A stretch of 42,391 bases of DNA from Helicobacter sp. 13S00477-4. GTDB lineage: Bacteria; Campylobacterota; Campylobacteria; Campylobacterales; Helicobacteraceae. The translations under genes were made by a program, and so were the position numbers. Numbering within the stretch: position 1 is the stretch's first letter; each line of letters starts with the position of its first letter. The DNA is taken from NCBI RefSeq assembly GCF_002272785.1, contig NZ_MLAS01000014.1, positions 1-42,391 on the forward strand. Reading direction: 5' to 3'. Below the pieces are notes generated by a model. The model searched no databases, was not told where the DNA came from, and saw only the letters and a program-made list of their open reading frames with translations. Shown here one piece after another: positions 1-8,512 of this stretch.

Positions 1-714
1 CAAAGCTTTCAAATGATAGCAGAACTCCAAGAATACTATTCTAGCACTCCTTTACAAAGTGGAGGATATTTTTTTGATACAGCACCCAATACCAATCCTT
101 TCATATCTTTTCGTCAGAGATTCCCTTTATTGGCTAGCAGGATTGAATCAACAAGTGTTTTTTCAACTACCCCTCTTCGTGTGGACGAAACGAGGCATAC
201 AAGGACAAGGAGGACAGCTTTGGCTATGTCTATGGCAATATTACCACAATATAATTGGTATCCTTCAGATTTGGCAACAACACAAGATAGTATTCGTAGC
301 ACTATAGAAAGTCTTTTTAATGCACCAGTAGGATCAATGTGGTTTTTTGTTGTTGTCAGGCAAAATGCTCAAGGAACGGGTATGATTGCACATGCTCAGC
401 CTATTTTAAGGACTCAAGATGGTTTAGTAGTGATCCCTACTGCTATGCCTCAAATTACTTTGCAAGCTTTTAGAAATTCTCTTGTGCCAGCTACTAATGT
501 TGATGGCGTGATGGATCATATTAGTTTAAATGGAAGCAGAATCCTTTATTCATTTACCACTTTTCAAATGACAGGAATTTATGAGAATCCATTTAATATT
601 ACTTTTTCTCAAAATAATTGCACCGGAGAAGGAGAAGATAGGAGAGGGAGCGGAAGGGAACCAAGAAGTATATTAGTCAATCAATGCTTGAGTGGAAGGT
701 GTTTATTACAATGA
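1..714 (+). CDS. C-terminal part of secreted protein, possibly DUF1561-like (5' end outside window)
   Basis: The reading frame is open to the left edge, so this is the C-terminal ~237 residues of a longer protein; the ATG at 13 need not be a start. The visible part has a block with MIAHAQPILRTQDGLVVIPT and a Cys-containing tail (NCTGEGEDRRGSG, then NQCLSGRC) ending four residues later. That pattern reminds me of the C-terminal region of DUF1561 (PF07598) proteins, known from Leptospira, Bartonella and Helicobacter and discussed as secreted virulence proteins. The match is from memory only. The two NC/QC Cys near the end could form disulfides, which would fit export. No gene follows on the same strand, and the neighbour on the other strand is a phage fragment, so this is accessory DNA. 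Confidence 0.45.
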   Translation, partial: QSFQMIAELQEYYSSTPLQSGGYFFDTAPNTNPFISFRQRFPLLASRIESTSVFSTTPLRVDETRHTRTRRTALAMSMAILPQYNWYPSDLATTQDSIRSTIESLFNAPVGSMWFFVVVRQNAQGTGMIAHAQPILRTQDGLVVIPTAMPQITLQAFRNSLVPATNVDGVMDHISLNGSRILYSFTTFQMTGIYENPFNITFSQNNCTGEGEDRRGSGREPRSILVNQCLSGRCLLQ

Positions 715-790
715 TATATTTAAAAATATTTTTCGTGTCAATTATTTTTAAATTCTTTAGGAAATGATATAAAAAATGTTATAAATAGCT

Positions 791-900
791 TGATCCTAAG
801 CCAGCCTGAAGTCGTCTGCACGGGAGTGTTAAAGAGTTAGCCAATAGTGGGGCTACGATTGCCCATCCTTAGGTTAAGGGAACTGGCTACTCTTGTTTTA
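791..900 (+). other. Possible structured RNA or mobile-element end in a gene-free stretch
   Basis: This GC-richer island sits in an AT-rich gene-free stretch (715-966). Several pairings can be drawn: CCTAAG (795-800) with CTTAGG (868-873), AGCCAG (799-804) with CTGGCT (883-888), GGGC (850-853) with GCCC (861-864). TAGCC (838-842) could pair with GGCTA at 851-855 or at 885-889, so alternative folds exist. T-rich runs follow at about 895-920. I could not match it to SRP, 6S, tmRNA, RNase P or a common riboswitch class. A small RNA or an IS200/IS605-type end or guide RNA remnant are both possible. Strand is uncertain. Confidence 0.3.
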
Positions 901-966
901 AATCTTTTTACTACTTTTTCATAGGGGATGTTTAAGGGGATGGGATTTTTGTAAATAGAATTAAGT

Positions 967-1329
967 TTATATTGTTTGAGCGTTTTTTATATCTTTTTTA
1001 GCTTGTATTGTTTTTATTTGATTAAAATCTTTGTTTGAGGCTTTATTAGAAAACCTTGCTTTATTGTGTCTTGAGGTTTTTAGACTTAAAGCATAGTTTG
1101 TATGTCTTGTATTTCTTGCTATCCGTATGGCAAAGTCTAAAGCATCTGAAAGGTCATCGTATTTGGATTTTGTATAAGTATCTAGCTCTAATCTTAGCTC
1201 ATAGCAGTTTTGTTTAATCAATATATTGCCATCATTTAAGAGGGGTGATAAGGTATCTAGCCTTAGTTTTTTATTGAGCGTTTTTAATTCTATGACTGGG
1301 ATTAAGCCTAAGTCTTTCTTTTGTATCAA
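967..1329 (-). pseudogene. C-terminal fragment of phage terminase large subunit
   Basis: The 120-codon frame begins at a TTG and covers only the end of a TerL nuclease domain. Residues 20-50 (KKLRLD... then LNDGNILI... then LRLELDTYTK) followed by KYDDLSDALDFAIRI at 57-71 match the usual TerL pattern of a K/R-rich strand, a short 'G-I' strand, an EL helix, and the DD..DA helix that supplies a metal-binding Asp. The ATPase domain and the rest of the nuclease are absent; the 5' side runs straight into the rpoN stop codon at 1336-1338, in the same frame. It is therefore a prophage remnant and not a working terminase. Family assignment is by motif recognition only. Confidence 0.65.
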
Positions 1330-1335
1330 ATATTT

Positions 1336-2613
1336 TTATACACTCATTGCATAAAGCTTTTTTCGTTCGCTTGAGCTACCGATATTGAGTTGTTTGCGAT
1401 ATTTTGTGATAGTCCTTCTTACCATTTTGAGCTCAAATTTTTCTTCAATGGATTGAAGGATTTTAAGATCGCTTAAGGGTTTTTTTTGATTTTCATTTCG
1501 GATAAGATCAGTGATAAAATCTTTAATAGAAGCATTAGATGTGTCACCATCAACTGCAGTCGTAAAAAAGCTTTTGATGGGTAAAATACCTTTGGAGCAT
1601 TCAAGATATTTGTTTGAAATGGCTCGAGAAATAGTACTTGGAGAATGTCCAAATTCATCAGCAATGTCTTTTAAACGCATAGGTTTCATTTCGCCACCCT
1701 TAAAAAAATCGTATTGATATTCAACTATCATCAGACCAATTTTTTGGATTGTTTGTTTGCGCATATCAAGGGCATCTATCAGATCTCTAGCTTCTTTGAG
1801 TTTATTTTTTAGGTATTGGGTGGAATCTTTTACCTTCATATCTTCAATCACTATGCTAGGGTAAAAATCATCATTTAGCCGGACTTGTATTTCTCCATCA
1901 TTTTCTATGACTAAAATATCTGGTATGATAAAAACATCTTTTTGGCTGAATGCGATAGCAGGTGGATTTTTGAAAGTCCTGATAATCTTCATAGCTTCTT
2001 GATATCCTTTAAAATTGCTATAATTTTTATGATTGCAAAGGTCATTGATGATTTTTGTGCATAACAAGTATATTTCATCATTAATATCAGAGCAATCTTC
2101 TAGCTGGAACAAAAAAGATTCCGTAATATTTTTTGCTCCTACTCCTTTAGGATCAAGATAGGCAAACCTCTGTCTAATTTTTTGATATTGCTGTGTTTCT
2201 ACACTTAGATTTTTTGCCTCTTCTTCCTCGTCGGCTTCAAAATATCCCTCTTCATTGATATTCTCGATAATGTTTAAGGCAATTTTTGTAGAAATTTCGG
2301 TAGGAAAAAGAGGGGGTAATATTTGCTCATATAAAGTTTCATAAAGACTTTTTTCTGCAATGCTTAAAGACTCTATTTTGTCACTGATAGAATTTTTAAC
2401 CGGTGAATTTGGGTAAGGTTTTTTTAGTCTGGAACTAAAATCTTGCACAATAGAACTCTGAAGACTAATATATGGATTTTCTTTAGCATATTCATTGATT
2501 GTTTCTTCAATTTCAATGACGCTGCTTTGTAAAATTGGGAGCCAACTTTTTAAAGTAGCAGAAAGCTTGGTTTTGATGTTTATATTTTGTCTTAGTTTAG
2601 CTCCTTGTGCCAT
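1336..2613 (-). CDS. rpoN: RNA polymerase sigma-54 factor RpoN
   Basis: Sigma-54 directs RNA polymerase to -24/-12 promoters; in Helicobacter and Campylobacter it drives the middle class of flagellar genes (hook, minor flagellin). The 425-residue length fits the family. The N-terminal region I is short. The central core-binding region and the helix-turn-helix around MRLKDIADEFGHSPSTISRA are visible. The RpoN box near the C-terminus reads VRRTITKYRKQLNI, a good match to the -24 recognition signature. It is last in the dnaX-tsaE-lptB-rpoN operon, starting one base after the lptB stop. The C-terminus (SSERKKLYAMSV) looks complete despite the phage fragment that follows. Confidence 0.95.
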   Translation of the reverse strand: MAQGAKLRQNINIKTKLSATLKSWLPILQSSVIEIEETINEYAKENPYISLQSSIVQDFSSRLKKPYPNSPVKNSISDKIESLSIAEKSLYETLYEQILPPLFPTEISTKIALNIIENINEEGYFEADEEEEAKNLSVETQQYQKIRQRFAYLDPKGVGAKNITESFLFQLEDCSDINDEIYLLCTKIINDLCNHKNYSNFKGYQEAMKIIRTFKNPPAIAFSQKDVFIIPDILVIENDGEIQVRLNDDFYPSIVIEDMKVKDSTQYLKNKLKEARDLIDALDMRKQTIQKIGLMIVEYQYDFFKGGEMKPMRLKDIADEFGHSPSTISRAISNKYLECSKGILPIKSFFTTAVDGDTSNASIKDFITDLIRNENQKKPLSDLKILQSIEEKFELKMVRRTITKYRKQLNIGSSSERKKLYAMSV

Positions 2614-2614
2614 T

Positions 2615-3340
2615 TTATACCTTGAAGTTTTCGCCTAAATAATATTTCCTTACTAGAGGATTTTGATATATTTGTTCACTATTCCCGCTTGCAAGCAATG
2701 AACCACTCTTTATTACATAAGCACGATGACAAACTGATAGGGTTTCCCTTACATTATGATCTGTTATTAAAACACCAATATTCAAAGAAACGAGTTGTTG
2801 TATGATTTTTTGAATGTCAATAACTGCAATGGGATCTACTCCTGCAAAAGGTTCATCAAGTAAAATAAACTTAGGATCTTTTATCAATGCCCTAGCAATT
2901 TCTACCCTCCGTCTTTCACCACCACTCAGACTCAATCCTTTTCGATGACGGATTGGAGTAATGTTAAAAGCTTCTAGCATTTGCTCTATTTTATTCCTAG
3001 CTTCCTTAGTGCTTCTAAATGAACTCTCTGCTGCTAAAGCTAAATTGTCTTCTACGGTCAAATCTTTAAAAATACTTGATTCTTGCGGCAAGTAACCAAT
3101 ACCCATATTTGAACGTTTATGCAAAGGATATCCGGAAAGATCAATATCATTGAGAAAAACTTTTCCTCCACTTGGCTGTAAAAGACCACATATCATATAA
3201 AATGTAGTTGTTTTACCTGCTCCATTGGGTCCTAAAAGCCCAACCACTTCACCACTTGCTACTTCTATAGAGATATCATAGACAATTTTGGTTTTTTTAA
3301 TTTGTTTGCTAAGATTTTGAGCTTTGAGTGTGTCCATCAA
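2615..3340 (-). CDS. lptB: LPS export ABC transporter ATPase LptB
   Basis: Cytoplasmic ATPase that powers extraction of lipopolysaccharide from the inner membrane with LptFG(C) and sends it across the periplasm. In its 241 residues Walker A is GPNGAGKT (37-44), the Q-loop is in YLPQESS, the ABC signature LSGGE is at 138-142, Walker B is FILLDE (158-163), and the H-loop is in LITDHNVRE. The DHNVRETL motif and the short compact length are typical of LptB rather than of amino-acid ABC ATPases. The start overlaps the tsaE stop by 4 bp (ATGA), so translation is probably coupled. The pairing lptB-rpoN is found in many proteobacteria. Confidence 0.95.
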   Translation of the reverse strand: MMDTLKAQNLSKQIKKTKIVYDISIEVASGEVVGLLGPNGAGKTTTFYMICGLLQPSGGKVFLNDIDLSGYPLHKRSNMGIGYLPQESSIFKDLTVEDNLALAAESSFRSTKEARNKIEQMLEAFNITPIRHRKGLSLSGGERRRVEIARALIKDPKFILLDEPFAGVDPIAVIDIQKIIQQLVSLNIGVLITDHNVRETLSVCHRAYVIKSGSLLASGNSEQIYQNPLVRKYYLGENFKV

Positions 3341-3741
3341 AATATCCTATAAATACGATGATTATCTTGTTTGATGAGTTCAATAATACAAACATTGTAT
3401 CCATTTTCTTTCAATAGGATTTCTAGTTTTTTATCCCCCCATTCTACAAAATGCACACCATTATTTTCAAACCATTCTAAAAGACCTAAATTTAAAAGCT
3501 CTTCTAAAGGACGTTGATAAAAATCATAATGATAAATATCTTTATATTGATGTATTAAGTTGAATGTAGGAGATGTAACAAGTTCATTAGGATAAATAGA
3601 TTTAGTATAAGCTTGCACAAGTGTGGTTTTGCCGCTAGCTAAATCCCCTTGTAATAAAAAGATTTTAGATGAATTGTGTTTCTTCAAGTGTAAAATAATT
3701 TTATCCAAAGTATTTATATCAGCACAAATTTCTACCATCAA
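3337..3741 (-). CDS. tsaE: tRNA threonylcarbamoyladenosine biosynthesis ATPase TsaE
   Basis: TsaE is the ATPase partner of TsaB/TsaD in making the t6A37 modification of ANN-decoding tRNAs. In the 134-residue protein the P-loop is LQGDLASGKTTL (about 34-45). The family motif TSPTFNLIHQY is present, followed by the Tyr/Asp-rich strand YHYDFYQ and the late VEWGD motif. Ser replaces the more usual Gly in the G-x-x-A/G-GKT loop, which is tolerated in the family. It overlaps dnaX upstream and lptB downstream by 4 bp each. Confidence 0.93.
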   Translation of the reverse strand: MMVEICADINTLDKIILHLKKHNSSKIFLLQGDLASGKTTLVQAYTKSIYPNELVTSPTFNLIHQYKDIYHYDFYQRPLEELLNLGLLEWFENNGVHFVEWGDKKLEILLKENGYNVCIIELIKQDNHRIYRIF

Positions 3742-5336
3742 TATTCCTTCTTATCTTGTAAGGGGATCATTTTTGTGGCACCTAAATGAGTTTTAATATT
3801 ACGGATAAGCTCTTTATTTTCTTCTAGAAATATTTCTTCAGAACTTTTTGGAATATTTTCTGCGATAGTTTCTTTGGATTCTTTTTTTATTGATGAGGTT
3901 TGTTTTGATAAGGACAAATCCTCAATTTTTTCAGTTTGAGTAGAATCTTTAGGGGCTTGTATAGGGTTTATTTTAGTGGAAATGCCATAGATTTCTTGAA
4001 CCATCATTTTAATATGAGCCCAATTTTGCACCAATATAGATTTATCTTCTCCTGTAGCCATAGAACTCCAGATTAAATTCGAATCTTGAAAAGATATGAA
4101 TTTAATATTTTTTTCAAAAATCTCCCCTAATTGTTTATTGCGATCGTATATTTTTGCGATCAGTGTTTCAAAAAGACTATTTTTTGGAGATGGAGCCTCT
4201 GTAGGTGCCAAATCTTGATTTTGAATATCTTGATCTGAAGGAGATTCTTGGGGTTTTTTTGAATTTGGAAAAGAAAGATTTGACTCTAGTTCTTTTATCA
4301 TAAAATCAATATCTTTTACTTTCATTGCTTCTTGCATTTTCATGCTCAAAAGCAGCAAAACAAAACCTCCATCTGTATTCAAACTTAATAAATATTTGCT
4401 TTCAGATAAAATACGCAAAAATCTATCAATAATGATGACAGAAAAATCTTTATCTTTAATCCGTAAAGCTTCCTTTAAAAAAAGCATCATTTCATCAATG
4501 ATCATTTCGCATTCATATTCTTCTAGCATATTTAAAATCTCTTGAAGTTTTTGTTCATCGTGTTTGAAAATCGCATTAAAAAATTCTCTGAGGGTTTGAG
4601 GATCGACAACACCAAGCATTTCGGTAACTTTTAGGGTAGCAATGTGTTTATTGCAAAAATTAATAGCTTGGTCAGTAATGGTCAGCGTATCTCTCAAACT
4701 ACCCGCTCCGCTCCTTGCGATAATTTCTAAGGCTTGAGCTTCATAGGCTACGCCTTCTTTGTCTAGTATCCTTCCAATATGGGCTACCACAGCTTTTTGA
4801 GGGATCTTCTTGAATCTAAAATGTTGAGTCCTGCTTAGTATCGTAGCAGGTAATTTCAAAGGATCTGTGGTTGCTAAGATAAATTTAACATAATCAGGAG
4901 GTTCTTCAAGTGTTTTTAAAAGTGCATTAAACGCTTCTTTGGTAAGCATATGGACTTCGTCAATGATAAAGATTTTATACCTACCATAAGCAGGATAGTA
5001 TTTTGTCTGTTCAATCAAATCCCTAATATCATCAATTTTTCTACTTGAGGCAGCATCCATTTCGATGATATCTAGATGACGACCTTCAAGTGCAGATTTA
5101 CAATTTACACATTCTCCACAAGGAGTGCTTGTTGGACCTTTATCGCATTGTAGGGCACGAGAAAAGATTCTAGCTGAGCTTGTTTTCCCACTTCCTCTAA
5201 GACCACTAAAAAGATAGGCATGTGAGATGCGAGAATGATCCAGGGCTAAAGAAAGTGTTTGAGAAACACTTTCTTGACCTATCAAATCACCAAAATCTAC
5301 AGGACGATATTTCAATGCTAAAGCAAGAGCCATCAT
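3738..5336 (-). CDS. dnaX: DNA polymerase III subunit gamma/tau DnaX
   Basis: Clamp-loader ATPase subunit that loads the beta clamp and organises the replicase. In the 532 residues one sees Walker A GLRGSGKT (45-52), the zinc module with Cys at 64, 73, 76 and 79, Walker B IIDEVHM (about 124-130) and sensor 1 in LATTDP followed by LPATILSRT. After about residue 365 the protein becomes Ser/Lys/Glu-rich and poorly conserved, as in tau tails. I see no clear slippery A-run with a following hairpin that would demand a gamma-making frameshift. It is first of the dnaX-tsaE-lptB-rpoN operon. Confidence 0.95.
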   Translation of the reverse strand: MMALALALKYRPVDFGDLIGQESVSQTLSLALDHSRISHAYLFSGLRGSGKTSSARIFSRALQCDKGPTSTPCGECVNCKSALEGRHLDIIEMDAASSRKIDDIRDLIEQTKYYPAYGRYKIFIIDEVHMLTKEAFNALLKTLEEPPDYVKFILATTDPLKLPATILSRTQHFRFKKIPQKAVVAHIGRILDKEGVAYEAQALEIIARSGAGSLRDTLTITDQAINFCNKHIATLKVTEMLGVVDPQTLREFFNAIFKHDEQKLQEILNMLEEYECEMIIDEMMLFLKEALRIKDKDFSVIIIDRFLRILSESKYLLSLNTDGGFVLLLLSMKMQEAMKVKDIDFMIKELESNLSFPNSKKPQESPSDQDIQNQDLAPTEAPSPKNSLFETLIAKIYDRNKQLGEIFEKNIKFISFQDSNLIWSSMATGEDKSILVQNWAHIKMMVQEIYGISTKINPIQAPKDSTQTEKIEDLSLSKQTSSIKKESKETIAENIPKSSEEIFLEENKELIRNIKTHLGATKMIPLQDKKEY

Positions 5337-5397
5337 AGACCTTTATTAAAATAATAATTTTTTATTTTATATCATTTTAGCTATGAAACAAATCAAA

Positions 5398-6555
5398 TCA
5401 AGATGTTTGTAAAATTTTTTGTTCAGTGATAGGCAATATGATTAATGCACTCACAATCAATACAGTCCCACAAATCATAAAAAGCCAAAAATACCCTTGT
5501 AAAAATGTGATCCAATAAGCAAAAAGATAAGAAAAGATAGCTTGAAAGATTCCAAAGGCAAAAGTTAGTTTGCTAGAACTGGTTGTAAAATGGTTTTTGC
5601 CACAAATATGCAATGCCATAGCATTGGTTAGCGTGACATTGCCTGTAGTTGTAAAACCCATCAAAAATATACTGATATTCAACCATGTCAAATCAATACA
5701 ATAAGCTGCGATAAAGCAAGATAATGCCTTTAATCCTAATACAATCAAATGAGCATTTTTCAAACCAATTTTATCACTCAAAAAACCACTTCCTAAACTC
5801 CCAAAAGCTGCTCCAATACCAAAAAATGCCCAAGATATACCTGCAATGGCTGTTGAAAAATGCAAATCACGGACCAAATAATCTACCCAAAAAAGGGTAT
5901 GCCCCAAATAACCAACCGCATTAAGGACATAAGAAGCAATGAGTAGCCATAGAAAAAAAGGGATTTTAAATTTATCAGTTTGATTAGATGAAGTCTTTTT
6001 AGCAGGATTCAATACAGGAAGGACATAAAATGAAAAAGCACAAGCAATTAAAGCAATACCCCCCAAAACAACCCATACACTATCAATGCTATGTCTAGCA
6101 ATAGAAGGCAGAACAAAACCACTTGCGACTGCTCCAATACCAATACCAGCAAAAACAAATCCGCCAATTTTGCCTTTATGCCTTTCGTTTACAAAAGGCA
6201 AAGAAAGAGGAGCGGCTAAAATCATCAGTGCAGAGCTAGCCACCCCAGCAACAAACCTCCAAAACCATGCCCAAATAAAAGGAAAAGATTCGACCATGCA
6301 AGCAAAGAAGCTTAAACTTATGAGCAAAAAACTCATTTTGGCAATCATCTCTAAACTCAAATAAGATTTCAGCACATCAACCAATACGCTACCAAAAATA
6401 TACCCCACCAAAATAGCAATACCAAGTTGATAACTCTCTGTTTGAGTAAACCTGCCAGAAATAATCATAATAGGAATAAGAACCACATAACCAAAACGAG
6501 CCAAACCATTAGCAACAAATGTAGCTAAAAAACAAGCAAAAATTCTAGTTTTCAT
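5398..6555 (-). CDS. YbfB/YjiJ-type major facilitator superfamily transporter
   Basis: Predicted inner-membrane carrier of 385 residues with about twelve hydrophobic segments. The first helix carries the GLARFGYVVLIP motif (about 18-29), characteristic of the YbfB/YjiJ family of MFS permeases. A second-half loop motif GFLSDKIGLK matches the conserved MFS loop between helices 8 and 9. The substrate is unknown in this family. The start overlaps the end of a decayed FAD/NAD(P)-binding protein gene upstream by 11 bp, so the two were probably one operon; the carrier may once have moved a substrate or product of that lost enzyme. Confidence 0.85.
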   Translation of the reverse strand: MKTRIFACFLATFVANGLARFGYVVLIPIMIISGRFTQTESYQLGIAILVGYIFGSVLVDVLKSYLSLEMIAKMSFLLISLSFFACMVESFPFIWAWFWRFVAGVASSALMILAAPLSLPFVNERHKGKIGGFVFAGIGIGAVASGFVLPSIARHSIDSVWVVLGGIALIACAFSFYVLPVLNPAKKTSSNQTDKFKIPFFLWLLIASYVLNAVGYLGHTLFWVDYLVRDLHFSTAIAGISWAFFGIGAAFGSLGSGFLSDKIGLKNAHLIVLGLKALSCFIAAYCIDLTWLNISIFLMGFTTTGNVTLTNAMALHICGKNHFTTSSSKLTFAFGIFQAIFSYLFAYWITFLQGYFWLFMICGTVLIVSALIILPITEQKILQTS

Positions 6556-6906
6556 TGCTTGGCTCCTTTAAAAAAGTATTCACAGCAATATCTGAGTCAC
6601 GCAAAAAAGTAGAACCAATAAAAGGACGAGGTAAAATAAAAGTATAAAATTTAATTCCTTCAGTAGGTAGACCTAATATGAATAAATTTTTTATAATCTT
6701 ATTATCAAAATTAATTGAATTAAAATTTTCATCAATATTAAAACATTCCAATTCTAAATTTTCATTTTTAAATTTACTTGCCAAATTGTTTTTAATCAGC
6801 GATGATAAGCATAAATCATTCTTGATTTTCAAAGAATCAATCCTTGCTTCAATCAAAATAAACCTCTTGGCCCAAAACCTACAATAGATATATTTAACAT
6901 AGCCAT
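6545..6906 (-). pseudogene. Decayed FAD/NAD(P)-binding protein (PF13454-like), frameshifted and internally deleted
   Basis: Starting from the ATG at 6900 (AAGGA nine bases upstream) the frame reads MLNISIVGFGPRGL, the dinucleotide-binding N-terminus of this family, then hits TGA. Moving one frame in the T-rich tract gives FILIEARIDSLKIKND, which continues the first helix. About 40 residues later comes FILGLPTEGIKFYTFILPRP, which resembles the family C-terminus. Members I recall are several hundred residues long, so most of the middle is missing. This is an observed frameshift plus an inferred large in-place deletion. A frame of 103 codons (6545-6856, TTG start) remains and could be miscalled as a gene. 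Confidence 0.7.
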
Positions 6907-7052
6907 AATTCCTTAATTTATTTTAATAGTTATTCATTATATTACTTTTTTAGATAATATTTAATAATTAATTTTTATTTAATATTATTTACTATCTATT
7001 TATTATCATTTAATAATTTTTTATTTCATTTAGAATAATAAAGGAATAAAAA

Positions 7053-7259
7053 ATGCCTTTTGTGAATATACGAATCACTCAAGAAAATGGAGAACCGACT
7101 GTCAAACAAAAAGAAGAGTTGATAGAAGGCGTTACTGATTTATTGGCAAAAGTTTTGAATAAAAATAAAGCTTCAACTGTTGTTATCATTGATGAAATTC
7201 AAACAGATAATTATGGGCTAGGTGGTAAAAGTATCACTGAAGTCAGGAAAAAGCAATAG
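7053..7259 (+). CDS. 4-oxalocrotonate tautomerase family protein (DmpI-like)
   Basis: A 68-residue protein beginning MPFVNIRITQENG. The proline after the initiator Met is the catalytic N-terminal base of the tautomerase superfamily. The EELIEGVTDLLAKVLNK helix and the late VIIDEI strand complete the short beta-alpha-beta unit, which works as a hexamer or trimer of dimers in known relatives. H. pylori has a structurally known homologue (HP0924) whose physiological substrate is unknown. A good ribosome site (AAAGGA, about 7040) precedes it. It stands alone, with AT-rich flanks on both sides. Confidence 0.92.
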   Translation: MPFVNIRITQENGEPTVKQKEELIEGVTDLLAKVLNKNKASTVVIIDEIQTDNYGLGGKSITEVRKKQ

Positions 7260-7368
7260 TTTATCCACTCCTTTCCTCTCTTTGTCGCGACTTTGATATA
7301 TGATGATTATTTAATTAATATATTTTATTATATAAAAATATATATTATTAAAGGTTTATAATTTCTAG

Positions 7369-7374
7369 TATAAT
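7369..7374 (+). promoter_or_regulatory. -10 element of the cytochrome c peroxidase promoter
   Basis: TATAAT, preceded by a strongly A/T-periodic tract and no recognisable -35, as usual for sigma80/70 promoters in this phylum. Transcription would start near 7381, with GGAG about eight bases before the ATG at 7415. Confidence 0.5.
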
Positions 7375-7414
7375 TACATACTCAAAAACACAAACTAAAC
7401 AACTGGAGAACAAA

Positions 7415-8473
7415 ATGAAAAAACTAACTATCTTAGGAAGTATTGCAGCTTTTTTGACTATAAATGCTTTTGGTGCAAGCAATCAAGAATTAATCCAAAA
7501 GGCTAAAGATTCAGGACTTGAACCTATACCCACTGGAAAAGCACTCAAAGAATACCAACTTAAAAAAGCTCAAGAAACAGATTTGGCCACTGGGTATAAT
7601 CCTAAAATGACAGATACTCAGATTGAATTAGGCAAGAAACTTTATTTTGACCCTAGACTCTCAAAATCTAATCTTATTTCTTGTAATACTTGTCATAATC
7701 TCGCATTGGGTGGTGTGGATGTCGTCCCTGTAGCGATTGGTGAAAAATGGCAAGCAAATCCACATGGTTTAAATTCTCCAACTGTCTTTAACTCTGTTTT
7801 TAACACTGTCCAATTTTGGGATGGTAGGGCAAAACATTTAGGTGATCAGGCACAAGGACCTATCCAAAATCCTGTAGAAATGGGAGCAAGCTCTAAACTT
7901 GTGGTTGATAAAATAACTTCTATTCCTGAATATGTTGATGAATTTAAAAAGGCATTTGGCAATAAAGTAAAGATTGATTTTAAGCTCATTGCTGATACGA
8001 TAGCTATTTTTGAAGAAACTTTAGTTACACCAAGTCGTTATGATGATTTTTTACGTGGCAATCCAAAAGCACTTAGCAAAGATGAACAAGAAGGATTAAA
8101 TGTATTTATTGATAAAGGATGTACTGCTTGCCATAATGGCATCAATTTAGGAGGTACAATGCAGCCTTTTGGAGTTGTCAAGCCTTATAAGTTTGCTAAT
8201 ATAGGAGATTTTAAAGGTGATGCTAATGGTATGGTAAAAGTCCCTACGCTTAGAAATATTGCTGAGACAATGCCTTATTTTCATAATGGTCAATTTTGGG
8301 ATGTAAAAGATGCAATCAAAGAAATGGGAGCAATCCAGTTAGGTATCCAAATTACAGATGCAGAAGCGAAAAAAATACAAACATTTTTTGATTCATTGAC
8401 TGGAACAAAACCCCAAATTATTTATCCTATTTTGCCTCCTGTAACAGACAAAACACCCAAGCCAAGTTTTTAA
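7415..8473 (+). CDS. ccp: Di-haem cytochrome c peroxidase
   Basis: Periplasmic enzyme that reduces hydrogen peroxide to water with electrons from c-type cytochromes. The 352-residue protein has a signal peptide (cleavage likely after the Phe-Gly near residue 20) and two haem c sites, CNTCH (90-94) and CTACH (236-240), in the order low-potential then high-potential haem. The WDGRAKHLGDQAQGPIQNP block, the PTLRNI motif and the MPYFHNG segment are typical. Length matches the Campylobacter and Helicobacter enzymes. It is monocistronic with its own promoter. Confidence 0.95.
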   Translation: MKKLTILGSIAAFLTINAFGASNQELIQKAKDSGLEPIPTGKALKEYQLKKAQETDLATGYNPKMTDTQIELGKKLYFDPRLSKSNLISCNTCHNLALGGVDVVPVAIGEKWQANPHGLNSPTVFNSVFNTVQFWDGRAKHLGDQAQGPIQNPVEMGASSKLVVDKITSIPEYVDEFKKAFGNKVKIDFKLIADTIAIFEETLVTPSRYDDFLRGNPKALSKDEQEGLNVFIDKGCTACHNGINLGGTMQPFGVVKPYKFANIGDFKGDANGMVKVPTLRNIAETMPYFHNGQFWDVKDAIKEMGAIQLGIQITDAEAKKIQTFFDSLTGTKPQIIYPILPPVTDKTPKPSF

Positions 8474-8476
8474 AGT

Positions 8477-8512
8477 TCAATATTTGGCTTATTTGATTGG
8501 TTCAAATATTGA
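8477..8512. terminator. Inverted repeat between convergent genes
   Basis: TCAATATTTG (8477-8486) and CAAATATTGA (8503-8512) form a perfect 10-bp stem between ccp and the gene on the other strand, whose stop codon lies in the loop. The T-runs beside it are short, so it is a weak bidirectional terminator at best. Confidence 0.5.

Noticed and set aside
791-900. SRP, 6S, tmRNA or RNase P RNA
   Set aside because: The conserved sequence marks of these RNAs (for example GGAAG...AGCA of SRP) are absent.
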